Source: Paenibacillus sp. MMS18-CY102 (GTDB lineage Bacteria; Bacillota; Bacilli; Paenibacillales; Paenibacillaceae). From it: a stretch of 64,000 nt of DNA. Positions 25,350-33,215 of the stretch are shown in pieces. The stretch lies in the NCBI RefSeq assembly GCF_009789195.1, contig NZ_WSTC01000021.1:1-64000 (forward strand). The letters are read 5' to 3'. Under the pieces are notes generated by a model. That model did not search any database and was not told the DNA's origin. It worked only from the letters and a program-made list of their open reading frames with translations. Both the position numbers and the translations under genes were made by a program. Within the stretch, counting starts at the first letter, position 1. Each line of letters begins with the position of its first letter.

Positions 25350-25532
25350 AACGGACCTGAGGGCCGTTATTCGGCGCAAATCAGCCTTTTTCAGATTCTA
25401 ACGGACCGAGGAGCCCTTATTAGGCCGCTGAGGCGCATAATTCGCCTAAATATGGATGGATAACGGCTCCTGAGTCCGTTAGAATTTCAAAGCCTGCTTT
25501 TGAGAGGGAATAACGGCGCTCAGGTCCGTTAG
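25350..25532. repeat. Four 21-bp TAACGG...CCGTTA palindromes arranged as an inverted array
   Basis: Copies at 25350-25370, 25400-25420, 25462-25482 and 25512-25532; starts are 50, 62 and 50 bp apart. Copies 1 and 2 read TAACGGACC.., copies 3 and 4 are their reverse complements, so the whole 183 bp is itself an inverted repeat (1 with 4, 2 with 3). No coding frame explains it. Confidence 0.75.
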
Positions 25533-25580
25533 CGCGCAACCCAACAAACTTCCGTCACTGAACGCAGCTCCAAGAGCCAA

Positions 25581-25755
25581 CGCACCAGCAAGATGCAAAT
25601 GTTAGTTGGCGAAGTGGCGGATGTCTGGAGCGAACGCACCATTAAGGTGCATAAGTTAGTTGGCGAAGTGGCCAGCATGGTGGCGAAGTGGCGGACGTCT
25701 GGAGCGAGCGCACCAGCAAGGTGCATTTTAGTTGGCGAAGTGGCCAGCATCGGCT
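25581..25755. repeat. Degenerate tandem repeats of 54-74 bp
   Basis: Three units begin CGCACCA at 25581, 25635 and 25709. Each contains a small hairpin (GCACC..GGTGC), then GTTAGTTGGCGAAGTGGC, and the first two end TCTGGAGCGA. The middle unit carries a partial internal duplication of GTGGCGAAGTGGC. Non-coding as far as I can see. Confidence 0.7.
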
Positions 25756-25824
25756 ACCGTGCAACGTTTAGCGCGGTGGCGGGCGGTCTGCGGCTAAAGC
25801 CGCGAGAAGCTAGCCATGCTAGAC

Positions 25825-25922
25825 GCAAAAAAACAGCCCACCGTATTTGCTTCATGTCGTAGGTTGATAACGGATGGCGAAAACCAACCGTTCTCAGAGC
25901 TACAAGCAAAAGGAGGGCTGTT
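25825..25922 (-). terminator. Large structured terminator of the oxidoreductase unit
   Basis: A nested set of stems: AACAGCCC with GGGCTGTT, TTTGCTT with AAGCAAA, GTAG with CTAC, and AACGG-TGG with CCA-CCGTT capped by CGAAAA. On the minus strand it exits into seven T. It is about 90 nt, far larger than a usual terminator, and lies after the aldo/keto reductase gene. Confidence 0.65.
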
Positions 25923-25978
25923 ATACCGTGCATTCTGTTACAAAAAACCGTGTTTTATACGCGCCTCCCCAAAATGGG

Positions 25979-26920
25979 TCACTCCACCGTCAAATCCAGC
26001 CAATCGAGCTCTTCTTGCGTCAACGCGATACGGGAGCCTTCGTCACATGAGCGCAGCTCTTCTGCAGACTGCGCGCCGATGAGGGCGCAAGCCGGGAATG
26101 GCTGATTCAGCACATAAGCAAGCGCGATCTGAATCGCGGTTACGTTCTTGCGCTCCGCTAGCTGCTTCGCACGCGCAAGGCGCTCCCAGTTGCCGTCGCT
26201 GTAGAAGACGCGGACGAGATCGGCATTGGTGCGATCCTCCGGCGAGAAGCGGCCGGTGAAGAAGCCTCTGGCTTGGGAGGACCAAGCGAACAGCGGCAGC
26301 TGCGTCTGCCTATGCCAAGCGAGCGCACCGCTGTCGGCGGATACGCAGCCTGGCCAGAATGGTTCGTTTGCTTTGGCCAAGCTGAGATTCGGGCTGCTGA
26401 AGGAAAATCCGGCCAACCCTTTTGCCGCTGCATAGTCATTCGCTTCCTGCATTCTGTGCCAGCTCCAATTTGATGCCCCAATGGACCGAACTGCACCCGA
26501 TGCTATATGCTCGTTCAACGCTTCGATGATGTCGCCTGCAGGAACAGAAAGATCGTCGCGATGCACTGCGTACATGTCGATATAGCTGGTTTGGAGCCGT
26601 TCCAAGCTTTCTGCAAGGTCGCTGCGAATCGCTTCGCGGTTCACACGCGGACCGTTCTCGTCATGATGCGCGCCTTTGGTTAGAATAACCCATTGCTCGC
26701 GGTTGCCCCGTTCTTGGAAGTAGCGGCCGATAACAGCTTCGCTCTCTCCGCCTGTGTAGATGTGGGCAGTATCGATGGCGTTGCCGCCGATGGCGAAGAA
26801 AGCATCGAGGTTGGCTGCTGCCTTATCGTAATTGTTATGCGTAAAATAGTCCGAGCCCTTCATCAGCTGGGAAACGGGCTTGTGCAGCCCTGCCACTGTA
26901 ATGTGCTTCATCGTATCCAT
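25979..26920 (-). CDS. Aldo/keto reductase
   Basis: Protein of 313 residues (310 if the in-frame ATG at 26911, better spaced from GAGGAGG, is used). AKR signatures: NAIDTAHIYTGGESEAVIG (catalytic Asp and Tyr), the Lys in VILTKGAHH, the His in DMYAVHRDDL, SIGASNWSW, and the NADPH-binding C-terminal FPACALIGAQSAEELRSC. Cytosolic oxidoreductase, probably for a sugar or aldehyde. It lies 18 bp after a Gfo/Idh/MocA gene on the same strand, and an AraC regulator is divergent, so the set looks like a small sugar-modification locus. Confidence 0.85.
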   Translation of the reverse strand: MDTMKHITVAGLHKPVSQLMKGSDYFTHNNYDKAAANLDAFFAIGGNAIDTAHIYTGGESEAVIGRYFQERGNREQWVILTKGAHHDENGPRVNREAIRSDLAESLERLQTSYIDMYAVHRDDLSVPAGDIIEALNEHIASGAVRSIGASNWSWHRMQEANDYAAAKGLAGFSFSSPNLSLAKANEPFWPGCVSADSGALAWHRQTQLPLFAWSSQARGFFTGRFSPEDRTNADLVRVFYSDGNWERLARAKQLAERKNVTAIQIALAYVLNQPFPACALIGAQSAEELRSCDEGSRIALTQEELDWLDLTVE

Positions 26921-26938
26921 TTCCTCCTCAATGGGAAT

Positions 26939-27943
26939 CTATTGCGGCAAGACGACTCTCGTCCGTTCACGGGCGGACAGGAGGCAAGCGTCAATTGCCT
27001 TCATATTGGCAATCGCATCGGCGGCTGGGAACGCCAAAGGCGTGCCTTCGATAATGGCGCGGGCGATATGATCAGCCTGTTCAGAATAAGCATTTACGTG
27101 AGGGACCTCAATTTCCCGGCGCTCGCCCCCGGAGGTGAAGAAGATGCTGCCGCTCTCTGCCGTTGGCGTAATGAAGGCGGAGGGCACTTCGATGATGCCT
27201 TCGCTTCCTAGCACCTCAAGTGGATTACGGAATGCAGCCCACATGCCGCAGTCGAACGTAAGCGCTACCGAATCGCCGAATTCGATCAGCCCCGAAGCCA
27301 TCATGTCAACGTTGTCATGGGCGGGTGAGAACATCGCATTCACCGTCACGGCTTCTGGCTCTCGTCCGAGCAGCAGTCGTGCGGCACTGATGGGATAGCA
27401 CCCGACATCGTAGATGGAGCCGCCGCCCCAATCTTGGCGATATCGAACGTTGGCGGTATCTGCTGCATTATTGAACGTAAAAGCGCTGCGTATGCCACGC
27501 ACCTCGCCTATTGCGCCTGAAGCAATGAGATCTTGCAGGATGCTATAACGTGGGTGGTAACGATACATAAACGCTTCAACGAGCAGGACGCCTGCTTGGC
27601 TCGCTGCATCGACCATCTCAGCCGCTTCCTGCGCAGTTAAGGCAAGCGGTTTTTCGCACAAAATATGTTTGCCTGCCTCCGCCGCTTTAATCGCCCATTC
27701 TTTATGGAGATGGTTCGGAAGCGGGATATAGACGGCGTCGATTGAGCTGTCCGCGAGAAGAGCCTCATAGCTGCCGTATGCGGCCGGAATGCCGAGCGCT
27801 TCGGCGGTTTGTTTGGCGTTGCTTTCATCACGGCTGGCGATAGCGGCTACCTCATTGTACGCCGACTGCTGTATCCCCGGAATGACGGCACGCTTCGCAA
27901 TTCCCGCACATCCGATAATGCCCCATTTGAGCTTGTTAGCCAC
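26939..27943 (-). CDS. Gfo/Idh/MocA family NAD(P)-dependent oxidoreductase
   Basis: Protein of 334 residues with the Rossmann start KWGIIGCAGIAKRAVIPGIQ, the hinge motif HILCEKPLAL (Glu-Lys-Pro) and the C-terminal substrate domain containing GGGSIYDVGCYPISAARLLLG. Oxidises or reduces a sugar, inositol or sugar amine; the substrate is unknown. GTG start after GAGGGA. First gene of the two-gene oxidoreductase unit. Confidence 0.9.
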   Translation of the reverse strand: MANKLKWGIIGCAGIAKRAVIPGIQQSAYNEVAAIASRDESNAKQTAEALGIPAAYGSYEALLADSSIDAVYIPLPNHLHKEWAIKAAEAGKHILCEKPLALTAQEAAEMVDAASQAGVLLVEAFMYRYHPRYSILQDLIASGAIGEVRGIRSAFTFNNAADTANVRYRQDWGGGSIYDVGCYPISAARLLLGREPEAVTVNAMFSPAHDNVDMMASGLIEFGDSVALTFDCGMWAAFRNPLEVLGSEGIIEVPSAFITPTAESGSIFFTSGGERREIEVPHVNAYSEQADHIARAIIEGTPLAFPAADAIANMKAIDACLLSARERTRVVLPQ

Positions 27944-28041
27944 GGTTCAATCCCTCGCTTTTTCGATAATGGTTATGATTATATTGCGATTATAGGATAC
28001 GGCTATTAAAATTAAAATGATAATATATTGCATTACATTAC

Positions 28042-28053
28042 AACAATATTGTT
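28042..28053. promoter_or_regulatory. Candidate operator palindrome
   Basis: A perfect 12-bp palindrome AACAATATTGTT lies just upstream of the AraC regulator's start in the 116-bp divergent region. It may be a binding site for a dimeric regulator; assignment is by position and symmetry only. Confidence 0.3.
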
Positions 28054-28059
28054 ATTGAG

Positions 28060-28926
28060 GTGGTTGCACTGCAACGGCAAAGCCTATTGCTGACGCTCCC
28101 GAATATGCCGTACTTTTGCTTCCCGGAATCGGTGGGCCATTACTATGATGATCCGGAGCACAGCGTCTCACGGGAGGCGGGAGCGCTGAACAATTTTAAC
28201 GTCCATTACGTCGTTTCTGGCAGAGGGCATGTTGAGCTGGACGGCATCGTCCATGAGCTGCGCGCAGGGGAAGCAGTGCTCTATTTTCCGCTGCAGAAGC
28301 AACGATATTACAGCAGCTATGAGGAGCCGTGGAGCATCCGATGGTTTCACTTCTATGGCGGGAGTGGGCTGCGTGATTACTTGCTGGAGCAGGGGCTGCA
28401 TAAGAGCTCATTATGGATGCTGCGCCAATCCGGCGCATGGGTGCAGATGCATGAGGAGCTGCTTCAGGAGGCAGAAGCGCATCGGATGCTGCGTCCAGTT
28501 CAACTATCGACACTTGCATACACCTTGCTGACGATCTTCGTTGAGCAGGCTGTCGTGTTGAACCGCGATAAGACGGCTAGCTCAGGCGACCGCATTATGG
28601 GCCTTCTTCCGCTTATGCAACAGGAGGCAACGAAGCCGTTCGTTTTGGAAGATTGGGCCGATCGGCTCGGCGTAACGCCTTATTACTTCTGCAAGCTATT
28701 TCGCAACGCAACAAAGATGACGCCAATGGATTTCATTACGCGCAGCCGCCTGCAAGCCGCAAAGCAATGGCTGCTGGAGCGGCGAAAGGACAATATCGGG
28801 CAAATTGCAGAGGAAGCGGGATACCCGAGCGTTAGTTATTTTAACAAGCGGTTTATGGAGCATGAGGGAATGACGCCTACGGCCTACCGGAAGCTGTATG
28901 ACGTTCATGGGCATGGGCGGCCGTAA
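28060..28926 (+). CDS. AraC family transcriptional regulator
   Basis: About 288 residues. The N-terminal cupin-like sensor (NFNVHYVVSGRGHVELDG, WSIRWFHFYG) binds an effector; the C-terminal pair of helix-turn-helices is plain (LEDWADRLGVTPYYFCKLFRNATKMTPMDF and QIAEEAGYPSVSYFNKRFMEHEGMTPTAYRK, each cut here from longer runs). The start is uncertain: the GTG at 28060 lies inside the GAGGTGG site, and a CTG at 28069 is better spaced. It is divergent from the Gfo/Idh/MocA-AKR unit and is its likely regulator. Confidence 0.85.
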   Translation: MVALQRQSLLLTLPNMPYFCFPESVGHYYDDPEHSVSREAGALNNFNVHYVVSGRGHVELDGIVHELRAGEAVLYFPLQKQRYYSSYEEPWSIRWFHFYGGSGLRDYLLEQGLHKSSLWMLRQSGAWVQMHEELLQEAEAHRMLRPVQLSTLAYTLLTIFVEQAVVLNRDKTASSGDRIMGLLPLMQQEATKPFVLEDWADRLGVTPYYFCKLFRNATKMTPMDFITRSRLQAAKQWLLERRKDNIGQIAEEAGYPSVSYFNKRFMEHEGMTPTAYRKLYDVHGHGRP

Positions 28927-28963
28927 TTGGGATAGTCCATAAAAGAACAATAAACGACCAGAG

Positions 28964-28987
28964 AAGCCTACTAAGTTAGGCTTTTTT
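28964..28987 (+). terminator. Rho-independent terminator
   Basis: AAGCCTA pairs with TAGGCTT, followed by a T-run. Ends the AraC gene. Confidence 0.8.
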
Positions 28988-29125
28988 CTCATTTTTTCGG
29001 TGGTTACGTATAGATTTCAAGGTTGTATATGAAAATTTGGGAAAATATAAGGAAATATTAGAGGTTTTGTCGTATTATATATCAAGATTAAATGAATAGA
29101 ATATTTCATAGGGGGAAATTCGTTA

Positions 29126-29761
29126 GTGAATCCAACTTCTTCAGAACTGCGCGCAAGAGCAAGACATAGTTTGAATGGCAATTGGGGGACTGCAATAGGG
29201 GCATTCGTGTTATGTGGGCTCGTAACGATCGGGATTGCCATATTAGGCATTATTTTCGGCGGGCTGGCCTCGATGTTTACAAGCGGTGCTATTATGTTAG
29301 GGTTTTCTGGTTTCTTCCTTAGTTTGGCGCGGTACGAGAGACCGGCGGCAACTACTGTAATGAGCGGCTTCCCTCAAATTTGGAGAGCGTTCTGCCTTTG
29401 GTTCTTTGTTTCACTCTTTACTTTCCTTTGGATGCTTCTATTGATTGTGCCTGGAATTATCGCCAAATACCGTTACTCGCAAGCTTATTACATCCTCTTG
29501 GATAACCCGGAGATTGGTGCGCTTGAGGCGATCCGCCGGAGTAAAGAAATAATGGCAGGAAACAAAGGGAGACTGTTTGTTTTACAGCTTACATTCATTG
29601 GGTGGCATATTTTGTCCTTAATAACCTTCTACATCGGATATTTGTGGTTAGTCCCGTACATGAGCACGGCTTACGCCCATTTCTATGAAGACCTCAGAAC
29701 GAAAGGTGCTCCCCGTTTCCCGGACTATATTGCAGCAGATCCTTTTGCAAAACCTTTGTAA
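29126..29761 (+). CDS. DUF975 family membrane protein
   Basis: Protein of 211 residues with a GTG start 10 bases after AGGGGG. It opens with SSELRARARHSLNGNWGTAI, the family's usual cytoplasmic start, then four to five membrane segments with LLIVPGIIAKYRYSQAYYIL and LEAIRRSKEIMAGNKGRLF, both hallmarks of DUF975. Function unknown; members are common in Firmicutes. Single-gene unit with its own terminator. Confidence 0.85.
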   Translation: MNPTSSELRARARHSLNGNWGTAIGAFVLCGLVTIGIAILGIIFGGLASMFTSGAIMLGFSGFFLSLARYERPAATTVMSGFPQIWRAFCLWFFVSLFTFLWMLLLIVPGIIAKYRYSQAYYILLDNPEIGALEAIRRSKEIMAGNKGRLFVLQLTFIGWHILSLITFYIGYLWLVPYMSTAYAHFYEDLRTKGAPRFPDYIAADPFAKPL

Positions 29762-29810
29762 TGAAATGGAGGACTTGAGTGGTGCACGGTTGTGGCGATT
29801 AGCCGCCCGA

Positions 29811-29830
29811 GCCCCGCTTGGGGCCTTTTT
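29811..29830 (+). terminator. Rho-independent terminator
   Basis: GCCCC-GCTT-GGGGC with T5 follows the DUF975 gene by about 50 bp. Confidence 0.8.
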
Positions 29831-29919
29831 CTGTATCTAGTTTGCGAACGAAGCAGGAAATATGGATATTTTTATTGAAATTTGTCTTCGTATACGAACT
29901 GACTACAAGGGAGTGCACG

Positions 29920-31509
29920 GTGTTTATGTTTGGCGCAGGGTTCATGGGACAGGGAAAAATAAAATTAAAAAGCGTGTTAGTCGCGCTTCTGGCTTTCACG
30001 TTGATAGGCTCGACCGTCATCTTAATGGCAGTCGCGATTAATAAACAGAATGAAACGCTGGCCGATTCGAAGCTGCAGGCGAATTTTGAAGGGGCGCGGA
30101 ATTTATCGACAACGGTAAATACGATCAAGGACCTGATGTTTCACGAGCTGGGCAGCACGGCGCGGTTAATAGCCGATCAACAGCTGGCGATGGAGGATGT
30201 TCCCGCTCTAATCGGGCCGCTGCTTGGGGGAGACCGCTTGTTTAATGGAGCATTGCTCGCGGATGAATCCGGCAGGGTGCTGGCGGCGACGCCCAATGCA
30301 GGCATTCGCTTAGGGAGTGTGCTAGAAAAGTCGGCGACAGCCAATGCGCTTCGCGCCGGCCGTGGGCCTTCAGTATCTGACCCGTTCGTCAATTCAGATG
30401 GGCATCGCGTCGTTATGGTGTCGCATCCGATTCAACGGCCGGGCGAGCCGCCTAGCAAGTTTATCGCAGGGTTAATTGATCTGGAGGGGCGAAATGTGTT
30501 CAGCGATGTATTTGACCATGCGATCAAAAGCAATGCTGGAACGTACGCGTACATCGTAGATCGGCACGGCGAGCTGCTGCTGAATCCGGATGGGCGCCGC
30601 CGTGAGGTTGTGGTGGATGCAGCGGCGCTGCAGTCTACATTTGGCGATGGGAAACTTCGGTTCGCAACCATCGATAATGCGCGTGAAGGAGCGGATCTGG
30701 TAGGTTACTTGCGGGTAGGCGATTTAGGCTGGGGCGTCGTGTTCCAATCCCCTTCTGCTATTGTCGAGCAATCAAAGATGGCGATTATGAAAGCTCAGTT
30801 AGCATGGACGGTTCCACTGGTGGCGGCGTTCCTGCTCCTATGTTTATGGATCGGCCATAGGCTGGCTTCGCCTTTTATCCAGCTAACGGCAATGGCACGC
30901 AATATTGCAGCAGGCAAGCGGGTCGAGCACCTGCCTTTGCAGGAGGGACATTGGAATTATGAGGCGCATCATTTATCACAGGCAATGATGAAGGCCGTGC
31001 AGGGCTTGCAAACCCAAGCAGATGAGATGAGCCTGCAAGCCCGAACAGACAATCTCACGGGACTGGCTAACCGGACGGGGCTTGAGGAATGGCTAATGGA
31101 GCGGCGTTCCATGCCAGGCGGATACACGCTGCTCGTGATCGACATCGACCATTTTAAGGGCGTAAATGACAAGTTCGGCCATCATATAGGAGATGAGACG
31201 CTTGTCCATCTAGCGCGTATTCTTCAGGCGGAAAGCGGAGCAGACGATTTTGTGTGCCGCTTGGGCGGAGAGGAGTTTATTGTGCTTCTTCCAGCGGCAA
31301 GCTTGGATACTGGAACGATGCTAGCTGAACGCGTACGCCGCAAAGCGGAACGCAGCATCAGCCCGACAGGCAGCCCGATCACCGTATCGATTGGCGTTGC
31401 ACAGTGTGCGGAGGATGCTAGCGACTTCGAGCAGGTGTTCCAGCAGGCAGACCAAGCGCTTTACGAAGCTAAAAGAACCGGCCGCAATCGGACGAAGGCA
31501 GCGGGATAG
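29920..31509 (+). CDS. Membrane diguanylate cyclase with extracellular Cache sensor
   Basis: Protein of 529 residues. The GTG at 29920 is 6 bases after AAGGGAG, which decides against in-frame starts further upstream. Order: TM1 (about 15-36), extracellular Cache-type sensor (about 45-285) with VMVSHPIQRPGEP and YIVDRHGELLLNPDG, TM2 (about 295-315), HAMP-like linker, GGDEF domain (about 370-525). The active site CRLGGEEFIVLLP is intact; an RxxD product-inhibition site is not seen upstream of it (ESGADDFVCRL). It should make c-di-GMP in response to an external ligand. Confidence 0.9.
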   Translation: MFMFGAGFMGQGKIKLKSVLVALLAFTLIGSTVILMAVAINKQNETLADSKLQANFEGARNLSTTVNTIKDLMFHELGSTARLIADQQLAMEDVPALIGPLLGGDRLFNGALLADESGRVLAATPNAGIRLGSVLEKSATANALRAGRGPSVSDPFVNSDGHRVVMVSHPIQRPGEPPSKFIAGLIDLEGRNVFSDVFDHAIKSNAGTYAYIVDRHGELLLNPDGRRREVVVDAAALQSTFGDGKLRFATIDNAREGADLVGYLRVGDLGWGVVFQSPSAIVEQSKMAIMKAQLAWTVPLVAAFLLLCLWIGHRLASPFIQLTAMARNIAAGKRVEHLPLQEGHWNYEAHHLSQAMMKAVQGLQTQADEMSLQARTDNLTGLANRTGLEEWLMERRSMPGGYTLLVIDIDHFKGVNDKFGHHIGDETLVHLARILQAESGADDFVCRLGGEEFIVLLPAASLDTGTMLAERVRRKAERSISPTGSPITVSIGVAQCAEDASDFEQVFQQADQALYEAKRTGRNRTKAAG

Positions 31510-31523
31510 TACGAAATTAATAA

Positions 31524-31560
31524 AGCAGCCACCGGTCTGGACGAGAGGGTGGCTGCTTTT
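31524..31560 (+). terminator. Rho-independent terminator
   Basis: AGCAGCCACC pairs with GGTGGCTGCT and runs into T4. Ends the diguanylate cyclase gene. Confidence 0.85.
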
Positions 31561-31576
31561 GCTTGGAGGCTTCAAG

Positions 31577-32101
31577 ATGAGATTATTTCATGTAAGCGAG
31601 GAAAGCGAGATTACGCGGTTCGAACCGAGAACGCCGACAAGAGAAGATCTTGACCCTAATACGAAGCTCGTTTGGGCAATCAATGAGCGCTGCTTGCCTA
31701 ATTTTCTAACACCGCGCAATTGCCCGAGAGTGGCCTACCACTGTAATGAAACGACAACAGAAGAGGATAAACAACGGTTTTTGTCCTCCCAATCATTGCA
31801 GCATGTGGTAGCCATCGAGCATAAATGGTTTGAAATAATGAGGAGCACCACGTTGTATGTTTATGAGTTTGACCCTGCAGGTTTTTATGTCCAAGAGAGT
31901 ACTGCTGGTTATTATGTAAGCGAAATAACGCAGGTGCCGATTAATCGAATCATGATGGATGATTTGTTTGGGGAGCTCATCAATCGCAACGTCGAGGTGC
32001 GGGTGATGGACCACTTGTGGGATTTGTCTGATAAAATTCAACAAACCAGCTTCAATTGGTCGATGTGCAGAATGAGGTTTGCCAGAGGAAGAAGCCAATA
32101 G
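31577..32101 (+). CDS. DUF6886 family protein
   Basis: Protein of 174 residues, ATG 7 bases after GGAGG. It begins RLFHVSEESEITRFEPRTP and continues LVWAINERCLPNFLTPRNCPRV (cut as LVWAINERCLPNFLTPRNCP), the recognisable start of DUF6886 proteins. The family has no assigned function; the layout, with conserved His/Arg near the N-terminus, recalls ADP-ribosyltransferase-like small domains, but this is a guess. It lies 22 bp before a HAD phosphatase gene, likely co-transcribed. Confidence 0.75.
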   Translation: MRLFHVSEESEITRFEPRTPTREDLDPNTKLVWAINERCLPNFLTPRNCPRVAYHCNETTTEEDKQRFLSSQSLQHVVAIEHKWFEIMRSTTLYVYEFDPAGFYVQESTAGYYVSEITQVPINRIMMDDLFGELINRNVEVRVMDHLWDLSDKIQQTSFNWSMCRMRFARGRSQ

Positions 32102-32123
32102 GTGTTCGTGGGGGGAGGTACAT

Positions 32124-32804
32124 ATGGCCATTCAAGCGATATTGTTTGATTTGGACGGAACGCTGCTGGACCGGGATGCATCACTTGTGCCGTTTGCCCG
32201 AGATCAATACGATAGGTTTCCGCAATTGCAGGGCGTTAGCCAAGATGCTTTCGTCGGCAAATTCGTTACGCTGGACTGTCACGGCAATGTGTGGAAGGAC
32301 AAAGTATATCAACAGTTACTAGAGGATTTCGGGATTCAGGGGCTCACATGGCAAGCGTTGTTGGATGATTATTTGGCGTCTTTCCAGCGGCATTGTATCG
32401 GGTTTCCTAACATGAAGAGCGTCTTGGCGGAGCTTAAGGACAGCGGCATTCGGATGGTGTTAGTGTCTAACGGTTACGGTCAGTTCCAATATGATAATTT
32501 CATGGCACTGGGGGTCAGCCATCTATTCGATGCGGTACTGATTTCGGAGTGGGAGGGGCTGCGCAAGCCTGATCCGGCCATTTTTAAACTTGCGTTGTCG
32601 AAGCTCGGTGTTGAAGCGGGAGAGGCCCTATTCGTAGGTGACCATCCAGACCATGATATTCGGGCTAGCCGCGAGTTGGGGATGAGGGCGGTGTGGAAAC
32701 AAAATGATGCCCAAGTCGAACTGGGTACGGTGGTAGAGGCGGATGCGAGCATAGAAGATTTTACAGAGCTTTTGGACCATGTACGGGAGTGGAATAAGCA
32801 ATAG
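32124..32804 (+). CDS. HAD family hydrolase
   Basis: Protein of 226 residues; GGGGGGAGGT precedes the ATG at 32124. HAD motifs: FDLDGTLLDRD, LVSNGYGQFQYDN, Lys in GLRKPDPAIF, and VGDHPDHDIRASRELG. Subclass IA soluble phosphatase; substrate unknown. Second gene of the DUF6886 unit. Confidence 0.9.
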   Translation: MAIQAILFDLDGTLLDRDASLVPFARDQYDRFPQLQGVSQDAFVGKFVTLDCHGNVWKDKVYQQLLEDFGIQGLTWQALLDDYLASFQRHCIGFPNMKSVLAELKDSGIRMVLVSNGYGQFQYDNFMALGVSHLFDAVLISEWEGLRKPDPAIFKLALSKLGVEAGEALFVGDHPDHDIRASRELGMRAVWKQNDAQVELGTVVEADASIEDFTELLDHVREWNKQ

Positions 32805-32888
32805 CAATGGCGCCCGCGGGGTGTTGTTCAGATTAAAGAGAAACCTGCGTTTTTTGTGAAAACACTGTGGTTCTTTTTTTGTTGTATT

Positions 32889-33042
32889 GTCCTATTCGCC
32901 TGTCAGCGAGCTAAACGGCAGGATAGGGGAGGTTTTCCTATCTTATTCGCCCTCTGGCGAGCTAAACGGTCGAATAGGGCAGGTTTCTCTGTCCTATTCG
33001 CACTCCCCCCAGCGGACTTGCCGAATAAGGCAGATTTATATG
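32889..33042. repeat. GAATAGGG-type repeat, three tandem units
   Basis: Three units of about 50 bp (32889-32937, 32938-32990, 32991-33042). Each has CCTATTCG or TTATTCG near the start and CGAATAGGG, GGATAGGGG or CGAATAAGG near the end; the first two share GCGAGCTAAACGG in the loop. Same arms as the palindrome at 292-321 and the copy at 60518. The 411-bp gap 32805-33215 holds these units, an orphan terminator and the promoter region of the next gene. Confidence 0.7.
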
Positions 33043-33081
33043 CCCTAGGCTCCCCCAGATCGAGCTCTCCCAGCACGCCGA

Positions 33082-33108
33082 ACGGCGCCCATCAGGCGTC
33101 GTTTTTTT
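33082..33108 (+). terminator. Orphan terminator hairpin
   Basis: ACGGCGCC-CATCA-GGCGTCGT with T7. No gene lies immediately before it; it follows the repeat tract and may end read-through from the HAD gene. Confidence 0.65.
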
Positions 33109-33215
33109 ATTTCATTCATTTTGGAACTTTGTGGGCATGCTAAGCGTCGGTACATAAGAGGACAAGTTTTGACACGGTTTGATAATAAAATAATGAATTG
33201 GAGAGGAAGCATCTT

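Noticed and set aside
25041-25463. Open frame of 140 codons in the repeat tract
   Set aside because: It runs through the terminator at 25216-25254 and a TAACGG palindrome, lacks a ribosome site, and has atypical Cys/Arg-rich composition.
25529-25750. Minus-strand frame with repeated LATSPTN units
   Set aside because: Periodicity comes from the DNA tandem repeats; no ribosome site, and units differ in length so the frame is not preserved through all copies by design.
25350-25755. Possible CRISPR array
   Set aside because: Repeats are palindromic 21-mers or 54-74 bp tandem units with no equal-length unique spacers, and there are no cas genes.
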